From: Chthonomonas sp.
GTDB lineage: Bacteria; Armatimonadota; Fimbriimonadia; Fimbriimonadales; Fimbriimonadaceae
Length of the DNA: 64,000 bases
NCBI GenBank assembly: GCA_016788425.1
Contig: JAEURQ010000002.1
Span: forward strand, 682,001 to 746,000
Direction: 5' to 3'
How positions within the stretch are numbered: position 1 is the first letter of the stretch; each line of letters starts with the position of its first letter. Position numbers and translations under genes: made by a program. The notes under the pieces are model-generated. The model searched no databases and was not told the DNA's origin. It saw nothing but the letters and a program-made list of their open reading frames with translations. Of this stretch, positions 8,520 through 16,914 are shown piece after piece.

Positions 8520-9400
8520 AAGCTCGGTTGATCCACAGTGCCTTGGCCGTTGCTTTGGCTTCGGCTGGGCGGGGAATTGAGTTCGAGAGGGACCGCTCGG
8601 TAAGCATCTTGGCGGTCCACGACGTAGTCGCGTTTGTGAGCCCTTCACTCCGGTCCGCGCTGATGTCGCTTGTTGATATCGAAGACGTCGGCTCGCGCTT
8701 AGTCACCGTGGATACGGTCGTTGGGAATCCCTCTGAGGTTTCATCGGTCGGGTCGAGATTGGTAACGGTCTATAAAGATTATGCAGAGGCGACTACAATC
8801 TCATCGGTTGGGTCTCGCCTGGTTACGACCTATGTGCCTGCACCAAACGCGACGGCAATCACAACGGTTGGATCGAGATTGGTGACGGTGAACTACGATC
8901 CGTTTAGAAACGACGACACGCACACGCGGGCGTACACCCTAGACGGAACGATGGCTTTCACAGTGGAGGTGAACTTTACGGGACTCGTTGATGCAGGGCT
9001 CTCGCCGACCCAGGTCGAAGTAGACATCTTCAACAATGATGTGCCGGAACAGTTAGTGCAAACGTTTCCAACGACTCTGAGTGGTGGTCAGGTGACGCTG
9101 ACTTCTCCGACCCGGCAACTCTTGTTCATCAGGGTTCGGCAGGTAGGTACTTGGCTCGGAAAAAAGGTGCCCATTGATCTGCGGGCTTCTCCGCAGACCG
9201 TTGTTTTCAATCTCCTGAATGGAGACGTGGATGGAAACAACTTGATTGACATCGCCGACTATTCGTTGCTAGCCGCTGCGTTCGACGCAACGTCAGAAAA
9301 TGCAAACTGGTTTGCTCAGGCGGACCTGAACCAAGATGGGATCGTGGACATCGCGGACTACACAATCCTCGCGACAAACTTCGACAAAGTCGGAGATTGA
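8516..9400 (+). CDS. Secreted repeat protein with C-terminal dockerin
   Basis: This 294-residue protein has a short N-terminal signal-like segment. Four copies of VGSRLVT follow, spaced exactly 20 residues apart (residues ~58, 78, 98, 118). A beta-rich domain comes next, then a type I dockerin-like pair of calcium loops: GDVDGNNLIDIADYSLL and ADLNQDGIVDIADYTIL. Dockerins bind cohesins or act as calcium-dependent surface modules, and they are frequent in Armatimonadota outside cellulosomes. No cohesin gene is visible here. It is translationally coupled to the glycine-rich secreted protein upstream. Confidence 0.8.
   Translation: MKARLIHSALAVALASAGRGIEFERDRSVSILAVHDVVAFVSPSLRSALMSLVDIEDVGSRLVTVDTVVGNPSEVSSVGSRLVTVYKDYAEATTISSVGSRLVTTYVPAPNATAITTVGSRLVTVNYDPFRNDDTHTRAYTLDGTMAFTVEVNFTGLVDAGLSPTQVEVDIFNNDVPEQLVQTFPTTLSGGQVTLTSPTRQLLFIRVRQVGTWLGKKVPIDLRASPQTVVFNLLNGDVDGNNLIDIADYSLLAAAFDATSENANWFAQADLNQDGIVDIADYTILATNFDKVGD
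8687..8926 (+). repeat. Four tandem 60-bp coding repeats (VGSRLVT units)
   Basis: Units begin at 8687, 8747, 8807 and 8867. The protein motif is conserved while synonymous codons differ (for example tcgcgctta against tcgagattg). This indicates selection on the protein and not a recent duplication. Confidence 0.8.
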
Positions 9401-9408
9401 AACTGAAT

Positions 9409-9430
9409 TGCCCCGCCAATCGGCGGGGCA
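9409..9430. terminator. Hairpin between convergent genes
   Basis: A 9-bp GC-rich stem (TGCCCCGCC / GGCGGGGCA) with a 4-base loop lies between the stops of the dockerin gene and the thiolase gene. It is followed by TTCTTG on the plus strand and could work in both directions. Confidence 0.7.
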
Positions 9431-9437
9431 TTCTTGA

Positions 9438-10616
9438 TTACAGCGCTTCGATGAGCACGGCGGTTGCTTCGCCGCCGCCGATGCACGGCGTGGCGATGGC
9501 GTATTTGCCGCCGCGGCGACGCAACTCGTGCAAAGCTGTCAGCACCAAGCGCGCGCCGGTCGCGCCGATGGGGTGGCCGATGGCCACGGCGCCGCCGTTC
9601 ACGTTCAGCTTGTCGTGCGGAATGCCGAGCTTTTGCGCCACGACCATCGCCACCACGGCGAACGCTTCGTTCACCTCAAATAGGTCAACCTCGTTGACCG
9701 TGAGCCCCGCCTTAGCGAGGAGCTTTTCGACGGCGAAGGCGGGCGCGGTGGTGAACCATTGCGGCTCTTGGGCGTGGGTCGCGTAGGCCACCACGCGGCC
9801 AATCGGCTTCTTGCCATTGCGCTCGGCCCAGTCGGCGCTCGCGAGCACCAACGCCGCCGCGCCATCGTTGATGGAACTGGCGTTGCCGGCGGTCGTTACA
9901 CCTTCCTTGCTAAAGGCCGGGCGCAGACCCGCGAGTTTGTCCGGGAAGCAGCGGCCCGGCTGCTCATCTTGAATGACCTGAATCGGTTCGCCTTTGCGTT
10001 GCGGAATCTCTACTGTCGCGATCTCGTCGGCGAACACGCCGCCGGCCACTGCCGCTTGCGCGCGGCGGACGCTTTCGCCCGAAAACTCGTCAAGCGATTC
10101 GCGGCTAAAGCCACATTCGGCGGCGGTCGCATCGCCGCAGTTGCCCATGTGGACGTTGTGATACGGGTCCCATAGGCCGTCGTGGATCATGCTATCGACC
10201 ACTTGGCCGTTGCCCATGCGGAATCCGCCGCGGGCTGCCGGGAGCACATAGGGGGCGTTGGTCATGCTTTCCATGCCACCAGCCACCACGACTTCGCTGT
10301 CGCCCAGAGCGATGCTTTGGGCGGCGAGCATCACGGCTTTCATGCCCGAGCCGCACACCTTGTTGATCGTCAGGCAGGGAACCGAATTGGGCACGCCCGC
10401 GCCGATGGATGCTTGGCGAGCGGGGGCTTGGCCGAGGCCGCCGCTAAGGACATTGCCCATGATCACTTCGCTGACTTGATCGCCGCTAACGCCGGCCGAT
10501 TCGAGCGCGGCCCGGATCGCCACGGCGCCCAGTTGCGGGGCGGAAAGGCTGCTAAGCCCACCCTGAAATGCGCCGAAGGCCGTGCGCTTGCCGCTAAGAA
10601 TGACCACGTTGTCCAT
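9438..10616 (-). CDS. Acetyl-CoA acetyltransferase (thiolase)
   Basis: This 392-residue thiolase condenses two acetyl-CoA to acetoacetyl-CoA or performs the reverse cleavage. It has the nucleophilic Cys88 in NKVCGSGMK, the FEVNEAFA motif, the histidine motif GGAVAIGHPIGATGAR and the second cysteine in CIGGGEATA. The length and motif order match biosynthetic thiolases. Substrate chain length cannot be told from sequence. It stands alone, convergent with the dockerin gene and 11 bp downstream of murJ. Confidence 0.95.
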   Translation of the reverse strand: MDNVVILSGKRTAFGAFQGGLSSLSAPQLGAVAIRAALESAGVSGDQVSEVIMGNVLSGGLGQAPARQASIGAGVPNSVPCLTINKVCGSGMKAVMLAAQSIALGDSEVVVAGGMESMTNAPYVLPAARGGFRMGNGQVVDSMIHDGLWDPYHNVHMGNCGDATAAECGFSRESLDEFSGESVRRAQAAVAGGVFADEIATVEIPQRKGEPIQVIQDEQPGRCFPDKLAGLRPAFSKEGVTTAGNASSINDGAAALVLASADWAERNGKKPIGRVVAYATHAQEPQWFTTAPAFAVEKLLAKAGLTVNEVDLFEVNEAFAVVAMVVAQKLGIPHDKLNVNGGAVAIGHPIGATGARLVLTALHELRRRGGKYAIATPCIGGGEATAVLIEAL

Positions 10617-10627
10617 GTGGTGCTAGT

Positions 10628-12238
10628 TTACTCGGCTGGCGGCGTGGCGGCCTTGTTTCGGCGATTCAGCGCTCGGCTCAGGTAATCGGTTTCGGGCATG
10701 GCGAGGAACTTGGCGGCGAAGTAGTACACCCAGCCAAAGCAAATAAGAATGAACAGCGTGAGAAGGGCGTTGCCGATGCGTCCGCCTGACGAACTCGCCG
10801 CTGGCATGACCGATTTGACGGCGAAGAGGAACGCTCCCCCGATCGCCGAGGCGATCAGCGACTTGCCGAGGGTGATCGCGACGGGTCGTAATTTGAGCGC
10901 GCCGACATACTTCTGGATGAGAATGATCATCGCGAGGCTCATCAGGATGGCGCAGATGGACCCGGCCAACGGCAGGGCCAGCGGCGGCCATTGGTAGCGC
11001 ACCGCGCAATAGCAAGTGGTCGCGTAGAGGATGGTGCAGGTACTCCCGAGAAGCACCGGCGGAAGCGTGCGTTGCACGGCGAAAAAGCCGCGCATCATGA
11101 CAGGTTGCAGGCACCAGCCGATGATGCCGATGCCCGCCATGGCCACGGCCGGAGCGGTGCGGGCGGTGTCGGCCGCCGTAAAGCGCCCGTGCTCAAACAG
11201 CATGCGCACGATCGGCTCGCTGAAGACCAGGAACATCGCGACGAAGGGCGCGGCCAAGAAAATGCACGTGCGCACCGTCGAGACCAGTTGGTCGCGGTAC
11301 TTGTCCATGTTGCCTTCGGCGAAGAACTGACTGAGCGCGGGCAGCACGGCGATGGCCAGGCTCTGGCCGAAAATGCCAAGGGGCGCCTGCATCAGCTGGT
11401 TCATATTCTCCAGAGCCGAGATTGTGCCGGTCGCGTAGTAGTTGCCAAAGTAGCGCGTGATGACCGGGAACACGCTCGGCAGCGACAACCCAAAAATGAT
11501 CGGGGCCATGAGCCGAAATACCTTGCGCACGCCGGGGTGCTGCAGGCTGAAGTTAGGCCGAAACTCCATGCCCATGCGGCGAATGACGATGAGCGGGATG
11601 ATGAGCGAGCCAAGGTACGCGCCAACCAAAGCGCCCCAGGTCATTCCGGCGACCGGAATCACCAGCAACTGGCTGAGCAGGGTCGCGCCGAAGATGATGC
11701 CGAGGTTATAGATATTCGGCCCCAGCCCGGGGATGCTGAACACCTGCCGCGCGTAGAGCGTGCCCATGAGCAATCCGCCGACAATAAAGGCGAATTGGGT
11801 CGGCACGAGAATGCGGCTCATGCGCGCGATGAGCTGCACCTGATCGGGCGAGGCGTTGGGCGCGAGGTAGTGCGCGACGGGAACCGCCGCCACCCAGCAA
11901 ACGACGATAAAGCCGAGAATGAACGTGCCGCAGATTGTGGCGACCGAGCTAAACACGGCCCAGGCGTCGCGAGGTCGATCGGTGTGGAAGTACTCGCTAA
12001 ACACCGGAATGAACGCCTGGCTGAGCGCGCCCGCGCTGAGCAGATAGAAGAGGAAATCGGGAACCTGAAACGCCGTGCGGTAGGCGTCGGTCATGGCGCT
12101 TTGGCCGAACTTCCAGTTGATGATCATCTCGCGGACGATCCCCAGCACGCGGCTGAGGAAAAGCGAGGCCATCATAATGCCGCCCGCCCTCGCCACATTG
12201 ATGACGGGGGCGGATTTCGGGGTTGCGGCGTCGGCCAT
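10628..12238 (-). CDS. murJ: Lipid II flippase MurJ
   Basis: MurJ moves lipid II across the inner membrane for peptidoglycan synthesis. The 536-residue product opens with the family signature (ASLFLSRVLGIVREMIINWKFG, then TDAYRTAFQVPDFLFYLLSA). About 14 hydrophobic segments are spread through the whole protein. The length is normal. It lies between an AIM24 gene upstream and the thiolase downstream, both on the same strand. Confidence 0.95.
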   Translation of the reverse strand: MADAATPKSAPVINVARAGGIMMASLFLSRVLGIVREMIINWKFGQSAMTDAYRTAFQVPDFLFYLLSAGALSQAFIPVFSEYFHTDRPRDAWAVFSSVATICGTFILGFIVVCWVAAVPVAHYLAPNASPDQVQLIARMSRILVPTQFAFIVGGLLMGTLYARQVFSIPGLGPNIYNLGIIFGATLLSQLLVIPVAGMTWGALVGAYLGSLIIPLIVIRRMGMEFRPNFSLQHPGVRKVFRLMAPIIFGLSLPSVFPVITRYFGNYYATGTISALENMNQLMQAPLGIFGQSLAIAVLPALSQFFAEGNMDKYRDQLVSTVRTCIFLAAPFVAMFLVFSEPIVRMLFEHGRFTAADTARTAPAVAMAGIGIIGWCLQPVMMRGFFAVQRTLPPVLLGSTCTILYATTCYCAVRYQWPPLALPLAGSICAILMSLAMIILIQKYVGALKLRPVAITLGKSLIASAIGGAFLFAVKSVMPAASSSGGRIGNALLTLFILICFGWVYYFAAKFLAMPETDYLSRALNRRNKAATPPAE

Positions 12239-12257
12239 AGACCCTTATTATGAAGGC

Positions 12258-12971
12258 TTATCCGTTGGTGCTTTGCACAATCGGGCTTTCTTCGTAGGGT
12301 TGCACGACGACAAAGCCATCGCCGCGGAACACCATTTGGAAGGTTTCGCCGCCCCCGCGCCCGATGAGGGTCTTGAGATTGATGTCCGTGCGAAGCTCGG
12401 GGGTGAGGTTTCCGGACCACGCCACGGTCGCATTGGGGTCGGTGATCACCGGGTCGTTGGGGGTCACGCGCAGGGTAAGCGGACGCCCATGCGACATGAT
12501 GGCGACGAGCCCGGTGCCGGTGAGGCGCGCCGAGAATAGGCCGCCGCTGAGCATGCCGGCCACGCGCCGGTGCATCGTGATGGCGTACTGAATCGAGCTT
12601 TCGAAGGCGAGCAGGTCCTTGCCGCTCACGCTAATCGCGTCGCTGGCTTGCAGACGCAGAATCGAAATCTGCTTACCTTGATCGGCGAGATACACCTTGC
12701 CTTGGCCCTTAATCTCGGTGAGCGGGCTCATTTCTCCGGAGACCATTTTCATGAGCGCTTTGCCGATGCCGCCCGCAAGCATGCCCTCGCGCTTGAATTC
12801 GAGGTTGCCGCGGTAGGCAATCATCGCGCCGAGCTTGGACCACATCGCGCCATTGACATGCGCCTCCAACATCTTGGGGCTTTCGAGTTCAAAGATGTCG
12901 CCGGGGTGATCGCGCTCGGCGGTCTCCTGGACGAAGTCTTGAATGCTGTAACTGGGGACGTCAGGATTCAT
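12258..12971 (-). CDS. AIM24 family protein
   Basis: This 237-residue all-beta protein has the glycine-rich pattern of the AIM24/TIGR00266 family (GAMIAYRGNLEFK, GLVAIMSHGRPLTLRV, AWSGNLTPELRTDI). The molecular function of the family is unknown in bacteria. I chose the ATG at 12971 because an in-frame ATG at 13025 would place the N-terminus inside the terminator hairpin of the preceding operon. Confidence 0.85.
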   Translation of the reverse strand: MNPDVPSYSIQDFVQETAERDHPGDIFELESPKMLEAHVNGAMWSKLGAMIAYRGNLEFKREGMLAGGIGKALMKMVSGEMSPLTEIKGQGKVYLADQGKQISILRLQASDAISVSGKDLLAFESSIQYAITMHRRVAGMLSGGLFSARLTGTGLVAIMSHGRPLTLRVTPNDPVITDPNATVAWSGNLTPELRTDINLKTLIGRGGGETFQMVFRGDGFVVVQPYEESPIVQSTNG

Positions 12972-12999
12972 CACGGCTAGTATGCCCAGCGGCAAAAGA

Positions 13000-13027
13000 A
13001 AATGGCCCCTCTTTCGAGGGGCCATTT
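13000..13027 (-). terminator. Rho-independent terminator of pseudopilin-lipoprotein operon
   Basis: A perfect 12-bp inverted repeat (AAATGGCCCCTC / GAGGGGCCATTT) with a 4-base loop is followed on the minus strand by TTTTCTTTT. It sits 7 bp after the lipoprotein stop. Confidence 0.9.
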
Positions 13028-13033
13028 GTGGTT

Positions 13034-13219
13034 TTACTTTCCGACCGGCGTTGGCAACGGCGGAGATTCCGAACTCGCTCCACCCATAGGGTCGGCGGTC
13101 TTCTGTCCTTCAGTAGCCGGCGCGGCCTTGGGGGCATCGCCACTTTCCGCGGCGCTAGACCCACAGCCAACCAAGCCGAAGCTAGCAATGATGAGCAATG
13201 CAAAGCAGAGCTTCTTCAT
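13034..13219 (-). CDS. Small lipoprotein
   Basis: This 61-residue product has a clear type II signal peptide: [15 protein letters not shown] followed by the lipobox LVGC. The ~43-residue mature peptide is low-complexity and rich in Pro, Ala, Ser and Gly. Its start overlaps the pseudopilin stop (TAATG), so both come from one mRNA ending at the hairpin just downstream. It probably accompanies the pseudopilin on the cell surface. No specific function can be given. Confidence 0.85.
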   Translation of the reverse strand: MKKLCFALLIIASFGLVGCGSSAAESGDAPKAAPATEGQKTADPMGGASSESPPLPTPVGK

Positions 13220-14049
13220 TAGAGCTTGGTTCGACCAGCAATGATCACGTCGGCCACACCCTTACACGTGTAACCGGAGTAGCTCGTGGAAGGTTTGTCG
13301 ATGGCGATACAGTGATTGTAGATGTCTTGCGGACGTTGCGGCATAACCGTGAACGCATACACGCTGGTTCGGTAACCGGCCATGAGGACCGACTTTACGT
13401 GACCATCCATGTACAGGTGCGACCATTGGCCGTTGTGGCGGACGACGCGAGTGTTCGTTCCGTCAGTGCCTTGGAAGGCCAACGAGAGCGAGTAGTACGG
13501 ATAGTCAAGCGTATCAGCAATCGTCAGGAACTGAGCGGGAGACTCAACTTCCGAAGTTGCGTAACCAACTGCACCGGCACCGGGATCACCCGTTTGGTAA
13601 GCGCGGTAAAGGCCGATCGAGTCGCCGATGCTCCACATGCCGAAGTTCGAACCGTAGCCGAGTTGACGGCGGGTCAGATTCCAGGAGTAGGAGTTGTAGC
13701 TGTGGCGCGACGTGCGATCCGGGCAGAAGTAGATCGCGTAGCTCTTCATGAACGGTGCCAGGCGAACGACCATGTCACCGGCGCGCGGATTGCCGTAGTC
13801 GGTAACGTTGCGCTCGACGGTCGGGAAGGTGTCATCGTACTGGTCTTGATACAGTTGCATGGCAAGACCGATGTTCTTCATGTTGGCGAGACAGGACGTG
13901 CGACGAGCGGCTGACTTGGCCTGGGTGAAAACCGGGAACAAGATGGCAGCCAGGATCGCGATGATGGCGATTACGACGAGCAGTTCGATAAGGGTGAACG
14001 CCGCCGTGGATGATTTGGAATGATGGCGAAATGACTTCACAATTCGCAT
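13219..14049 (-). CDS. Type II secretion-like pseudopilin (DUF1559-like)
   Basis: The 276-residue product has a short basic leader and a class III prepilin signal, [20 protein letters not shown], with cleavage expected before the Phe. Downstream is the [20 protein letters not shown] helix and a C-terminal [11 protein letters not shown], the HxxxxDGH-like signature of the large pseudopilin families in Planctomycetes and Armatimonadota. Such proteins are usually present in many copies per genome and are thought to form secretion pseudopili or sheath-like fibres. It forms an operon with the lipoprotein gene. Confidence 0.9.
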   Translation of the reverse strand: MRIVKSFRHHSKSSTAAFTLIELLVVIAIIAILAAILFPVFTQAKSAARRTSCLANMKNIGLAMQLYQDQYDDTFPTVERNVTDYGNPRAGDMVVRLAPFMKSYAIYFCPDRTSRHSYNSYSWNLTRRQLGYGSNFGMWSIGDSIGLYRAYQTGDPGAGAVGYATSEVESPAQFLTIADTLDYPYYSLSLAFQGTDGTNTRVVRHNGQWSHLYMDGHVKSVLMAGYRTSVYAFTVMPQRPQDIYNHCIAIDKPSTSYSGYTCKGVADVIIAGRTKL

Positions 14050-14113
14050 TCTAATCCAAAAACCGGTGAATTGATGGAAATTCTTTGAACTTTTTTATGA
14101 ATTGTTCGTAAGC

Positions 14114-15166
14114 TCAAAGTTGACCCACCGTTTCGGTTAGGTTCAGCGAGAATCCGTGCTCGTTGCTGTCGTCCGGGTCATCCAAGATGCGATCGCCCTG
14201 ATGAATCGCGCCCAATCGCTTGTAAATTCCATGGGCGGTTGCGAGTTTCACGTCGGACCAAATCTCCATTTCGGAGGCCCCGTCGGCCAGCGCTTGGTCG
14301 CGAACGACCCGCAGCAGCGCACGCCCCAAACCCTGGCCCTGCGAGTCGGGGTGAACATACAGCCGGTGCAACTCGCAATCGGTGCCGCCGATGCGTGTTT
14401 GTCCCGGCCGCGGATCTGGAATGAGCCCAAGTTGCCCGCTAACCTGGGCATGGAGCGAAAGCGCCGCCGTGCCGAGAATCTCGCCTTCGACTTCGGCCAC
14501 CCAAAAGTAGGCTTGCGGTCGCTCGTAGCTGCTCTCCAACGCATAGAGGTCGCGGCAGTAGTCCGCCTCATCCCAAGTAAATCCGTGGACATCGAAGCAG
14601 TCGCGAATGACGCGCACCACGCCCGATGAATCGGCGTCGGTGGCCAGCCGCAGGACGGGGCCGGCTGCGAGGTTCTTGACCATCACCACGCTGCGGTAGT
14701 TCGGGCCGTCCCACTGCACCTCGTGCCGTTCGTGGAAGCCGTGGCGGGCGTAGTAGCCGCGCAGATTGCTCGCGGGCAGGGCGGTGTCGAGCATCACTTG
14801 CGTTGCGCCGGCGGCGGCAGCTTGACGCTCAGCAAAGGCGAGTAGCTCGTCGCCGAGGCCTTGACCGCGCATCTCCTGCAATACGCAGAACTGAGAAATG
14901 ATGCGGGTTTGCGAGCTGACGTAAAACTGCTCGTTTTGCTCCGGCGATTGGGAGCGATCTTCCAGACTGATCGTCCCGACCAACTCGCCTGCTGGGCTTT
15001 CGGCGACCCACACCTGCGCGCGGCTGGCGGGGTCAGCGGTGATCTCGTCGTTCTGGTAGGTGCCCAGGAACCGCAATCCCTGGTCGGCGAGCGTGGCGTA
15101 GCTCGCGTTGACCAGTCGAGTGAGATCGCCAATGCGGTCGTCGGGACGCCACTCGCGGATGGTCAT
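14114..15166 (-). CDS. Tandem GNAT N-acetyltransferase
   Basis: The 350-residue product contains two GNAT domains. The first (residues ~1-170) has the acetyl-CoA loop QEMRGQGLGDELL. The second (~180-350) has HPDSQGQGLGRALLRVV. GNAT enzymes acetylate amines, and the substrate is not predictable here. The ATG at 15166 overlaps the stop of the HNH gene (ATGA). An in-frame ATG further upstream would extend far into that gene and was rejected. It is the last gene of the PIN-TRAM / ispDF / HNH / GNAT operon. Confidence 0.9.
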   Translation of the reverse strand: MTIREWRPDDRIGDLTRLVNASYATLADQGLRFLGTYQNDEITADPASRAQVWVAESPAGELVGTISLEDRSQSPEQNEQFYVSSQTRIISQFCVLQEMRGQGLGDELLAFAERQAAAAGATQVMLDTALPASNLRGYYARHGFHERHEVQWDGPNYRSVVMVKNLAAGPVLRLATDADSSGVVRVIRDCFDVHGFTWDEADYCRDLYALESSYERPQAYFWVAEVEGEILGTAALSLHAQVSGQLGLIPDPRPGQTRIGGTDCELHRLYVHPDSQGQGLGRALLRVVRDQALADGASEMEIWSDVKLATAHGIYKRLGAIHQGDRILDDPDDSNEHGFSLNLTETVGQL

Positions 15167-15807
15167 GCGCGTTCTCCCGCCATGTAGGCTCGCCAATCCC
15201 ACTTTAGCGGATCGTCGCACGGCAACAGCGCCGTCTCGGCCCAAACTCGCCCCTGTACTTGCTCTAAATCGAGCGTCGGTGCGGCGAGAACTTCGGGGTG
15301 GTGGAAGGGGCGGGTCACCTGACAATTCTGACAAACCGCGAGCAAGTTGATCGGGCGATTGCAGGCGGTTTTGATGTGGTCGAACGTCGTGGCCGCCTCG
15401 CCGCAGTGGGCGCATACGCCGCCCTTTTGGCGGAGCGTTCGCACGCGACCGGCTTCGGGGATGAGCGTGAGCCGATGCGGAAATCCGCCGCCAAGTTGAT
15501 GCCACAGGGTTTGGCCCAGCCCGAGTTGACGTTCTGGATCGGTGATCGCGCCGCTGAGGATCGCCCCCCGGGTTTGCCGGACGACGCTACTGATGGAGCG
15601 GCACGATTCCCCGCAAAAGGGGCTGCGTTTGCCATGCGGCTCCACGCCGCAGTTGGCGCACATTTCAGGTCCTCGCTTATTGATGCTGCCGGGAATGGCT
15701 TCGAAGAGTGCGAGGTGAACCACGCTCGCTCCGCAGGCCGCGCTATCGCCGACAGCGACCGGCGGGAGGGCCAGCCGGGCAGATTCGATGGCGGCGCGCC
15801 AATCCAT
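15163..15807 (-). CDS. HNH-like zinc-binding protein
   Basis: This 214-residue protein has several Cys pairs: CANCG and FCGESC near residues 50-70, and CAHCG, then FDHIKTAC and VCQNC at ~133-170. The second set resembles an HNH/beta-beta-alpha metal fold (CxxC - DH - N - CxxC), suggesting a nuclease-like or DNA-binding protein. It starts 3 bp after the ispDF stop and overlaps the GNAT gene. Catalytic activity is unproven. Confidence 0.75.
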   Translation of the reverse strand: MDWRAAIESARLALPPVAVGDSAACGASVVHLALFEAIPGSINKRGPEMCANCGVEPHGKRSPFCGESCRSISSVVRQTRGAILSGAITDPERQLGLGQTLWHQLGGGFPHRLTLIPEAGRVRTLRQKGGVCAHCGEAATTFDHIKTACNRPINLLAVCQNCQVTRPFHHPEVLAAPTLDLEQVQGRVWAETALLPCDDPLKWDWRAYMAGERA

Positions 15808-15810
15808 GGG

Positions 15811-16914
15811 TCACCGGCAAATGGTCGCCACGGCCATGGCGGCGATTCCTTCGCGACGGCCAATCGCGCCGATCCCTTCGTGAGTCGTCGCCTTGAGGCT
15901 CACGCAGTCGGCGGGGATGTCGCACGCCTCGGCGATCAGACCGCAGATTTCGAGGCGGTGGGGAAGAATCTTGGGTGCTTCGGCCAGCACCGTCGCGTCG
16001 ATGTTCACCAGCGTCCAACCTTCGCTGCGTAGCATCGCCGCCGATTCGCGCAAGAACTCGATGGAGGCGCGATCCTTCCAGCGCGGGTCGGTGTTCGGAT
16101 AGTGCATGCCAATGTCGCCGAGACTTGCCGCGCCGAGAATGGCGTCCACGACCGCATGCAGCAAGGCGTCGGCATCACTGTGACCCTCCAGGCCGCGTTC
16201 GCCCGGGAAGAGCCGCCCCCCCAACCGCAACGGACGCGAGGCGTCTGTCGAAAAGGCGTGGACGTCGTAGCCAAACCCGGTTCGGGTGACGGTGGGGAAG
16301 TGCGATCGAAGTTGCGTCATGTCGTCGGGGGTCGTGAGCTTCAGGTTAGCCGATTCGCCGGGCACCAGCGTGATCTCATGACCGGCGCGGCGCAGGTATT
16401 CGAGGTCATCGGTAAACGACTCGCCCGGGAATTGGGCGTGAGCTTCGGCCAATGCCTGGCGCGTGGAGCCTTGCGGAGTTTGCATCGCCATGAGCTCCGC
16501 GCGGTCCATCAATTCTTGGCCTCGGCGAACGGTGTCGCTGACCGGCATGGCGCAGCCAACGGCGGTCGCTCCCGCCCGCAGCGCGGCAAGAACTCTATCA
16601 ATCAGGGCGTCGCTGACCAAGGGCCGCGCAAGGTCGTGCACCAGCACGAAATGGGCATCGGCGGGCACACGCGCCAGACCGTTGCGCACGGACCCCGGGC
16701 GGTCGGCCCCCGGCTCGGCGCGAAGCATATGCCCGGGTACGGCGAGGTCATCCGGCGCGACAACCACGATTCCTTGTATCTCTGGGTGATCAGAAAAGGT
16801 GCGAATGGCGTGTTGATAGGCGTGGATGCCGCCGAGGTCTTCGCGCAACTTATCGCGGCCAAATCGCTGGCTGGAGCCGCCGCCGAGCAGAATCGCCCAC
16901 GCCTTATCGGCCAT
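15811..16914 (-). CDS. ispDF: Bifunctional IspD-IspF (MEP isoprenoid pathway)
   Basis: One 367-residue polypeptide carries two enzymes of the methylerythritol phosphate pathway. The N-terminal ~205 residues are 2-C-methyl-D-erythritol 4-phosphate cytidylyltransferase (AILLGGGSSQRFGRDKL nucleotide loop; VHDLARPLV). The C-terminal ~155 residues are 2-C-methyl-D-erythritol 2,4-cyclodiphosphate synthase (GYDVHAF metal ligands; GHSDADALLHA; TTHEGIGAIGR). Fused IspDF occurs in scattered lineages, and the intermediate IspE is not visible here. The ATG at 16914 overlaps the PIN-TRAM gene by 11 bp. An ATG eight codons upstream is also possible. Confidence 0.95.
   Translation of the reverse strand: MADKAWAILLGGGSSQRFGRDKLREDLGGIHAYQHAIRTFSDHPEIQGIVVVAPDDLAVPGHMLRAEPGADRPGSVRNGLARVPADAHFVLVHDLARPLVSDALIDRVLAALRAGATAVGCAMPVSDTVRRGQELMDRAELMAMQTPQGSTRQALAEAHAQFPGESFTDDLEYLRRAGHEITLVPGESANLKLTTPDDMTQLRSHFPTVTRTGFGYDVHAFSTDASRPLRLGGRLFPGERGLEGHSDADALLHAVVDAILGAASLGDIGMHYPNTDPRWKDRASIEFLRESAAMLRSEGWTLVNIDATVLAEAPKILPHRLEICGLIAEACDIPADCVSLKATTHEGIGAIGRREGIAAMAVATICR

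Noticed and set aside
8687-8926. 60-bp repeats as a possible CRISPR array
   Set aside because: There are no constant repeat units with variable spacers. The repeats are coding, in frame and diverged at synonymous sites.
10991-12253. 420-codon plus-strand open frame opposite murJ
   Set aside because: Antisense shadow of MurJ. The translation is rich in His, Arg and Ala with no domain.
12971-13025. Longer N-terminus for the AIM24 gene
   Set aside because: It would be encoded by the perfect terminator hairpin of the upstream operon.
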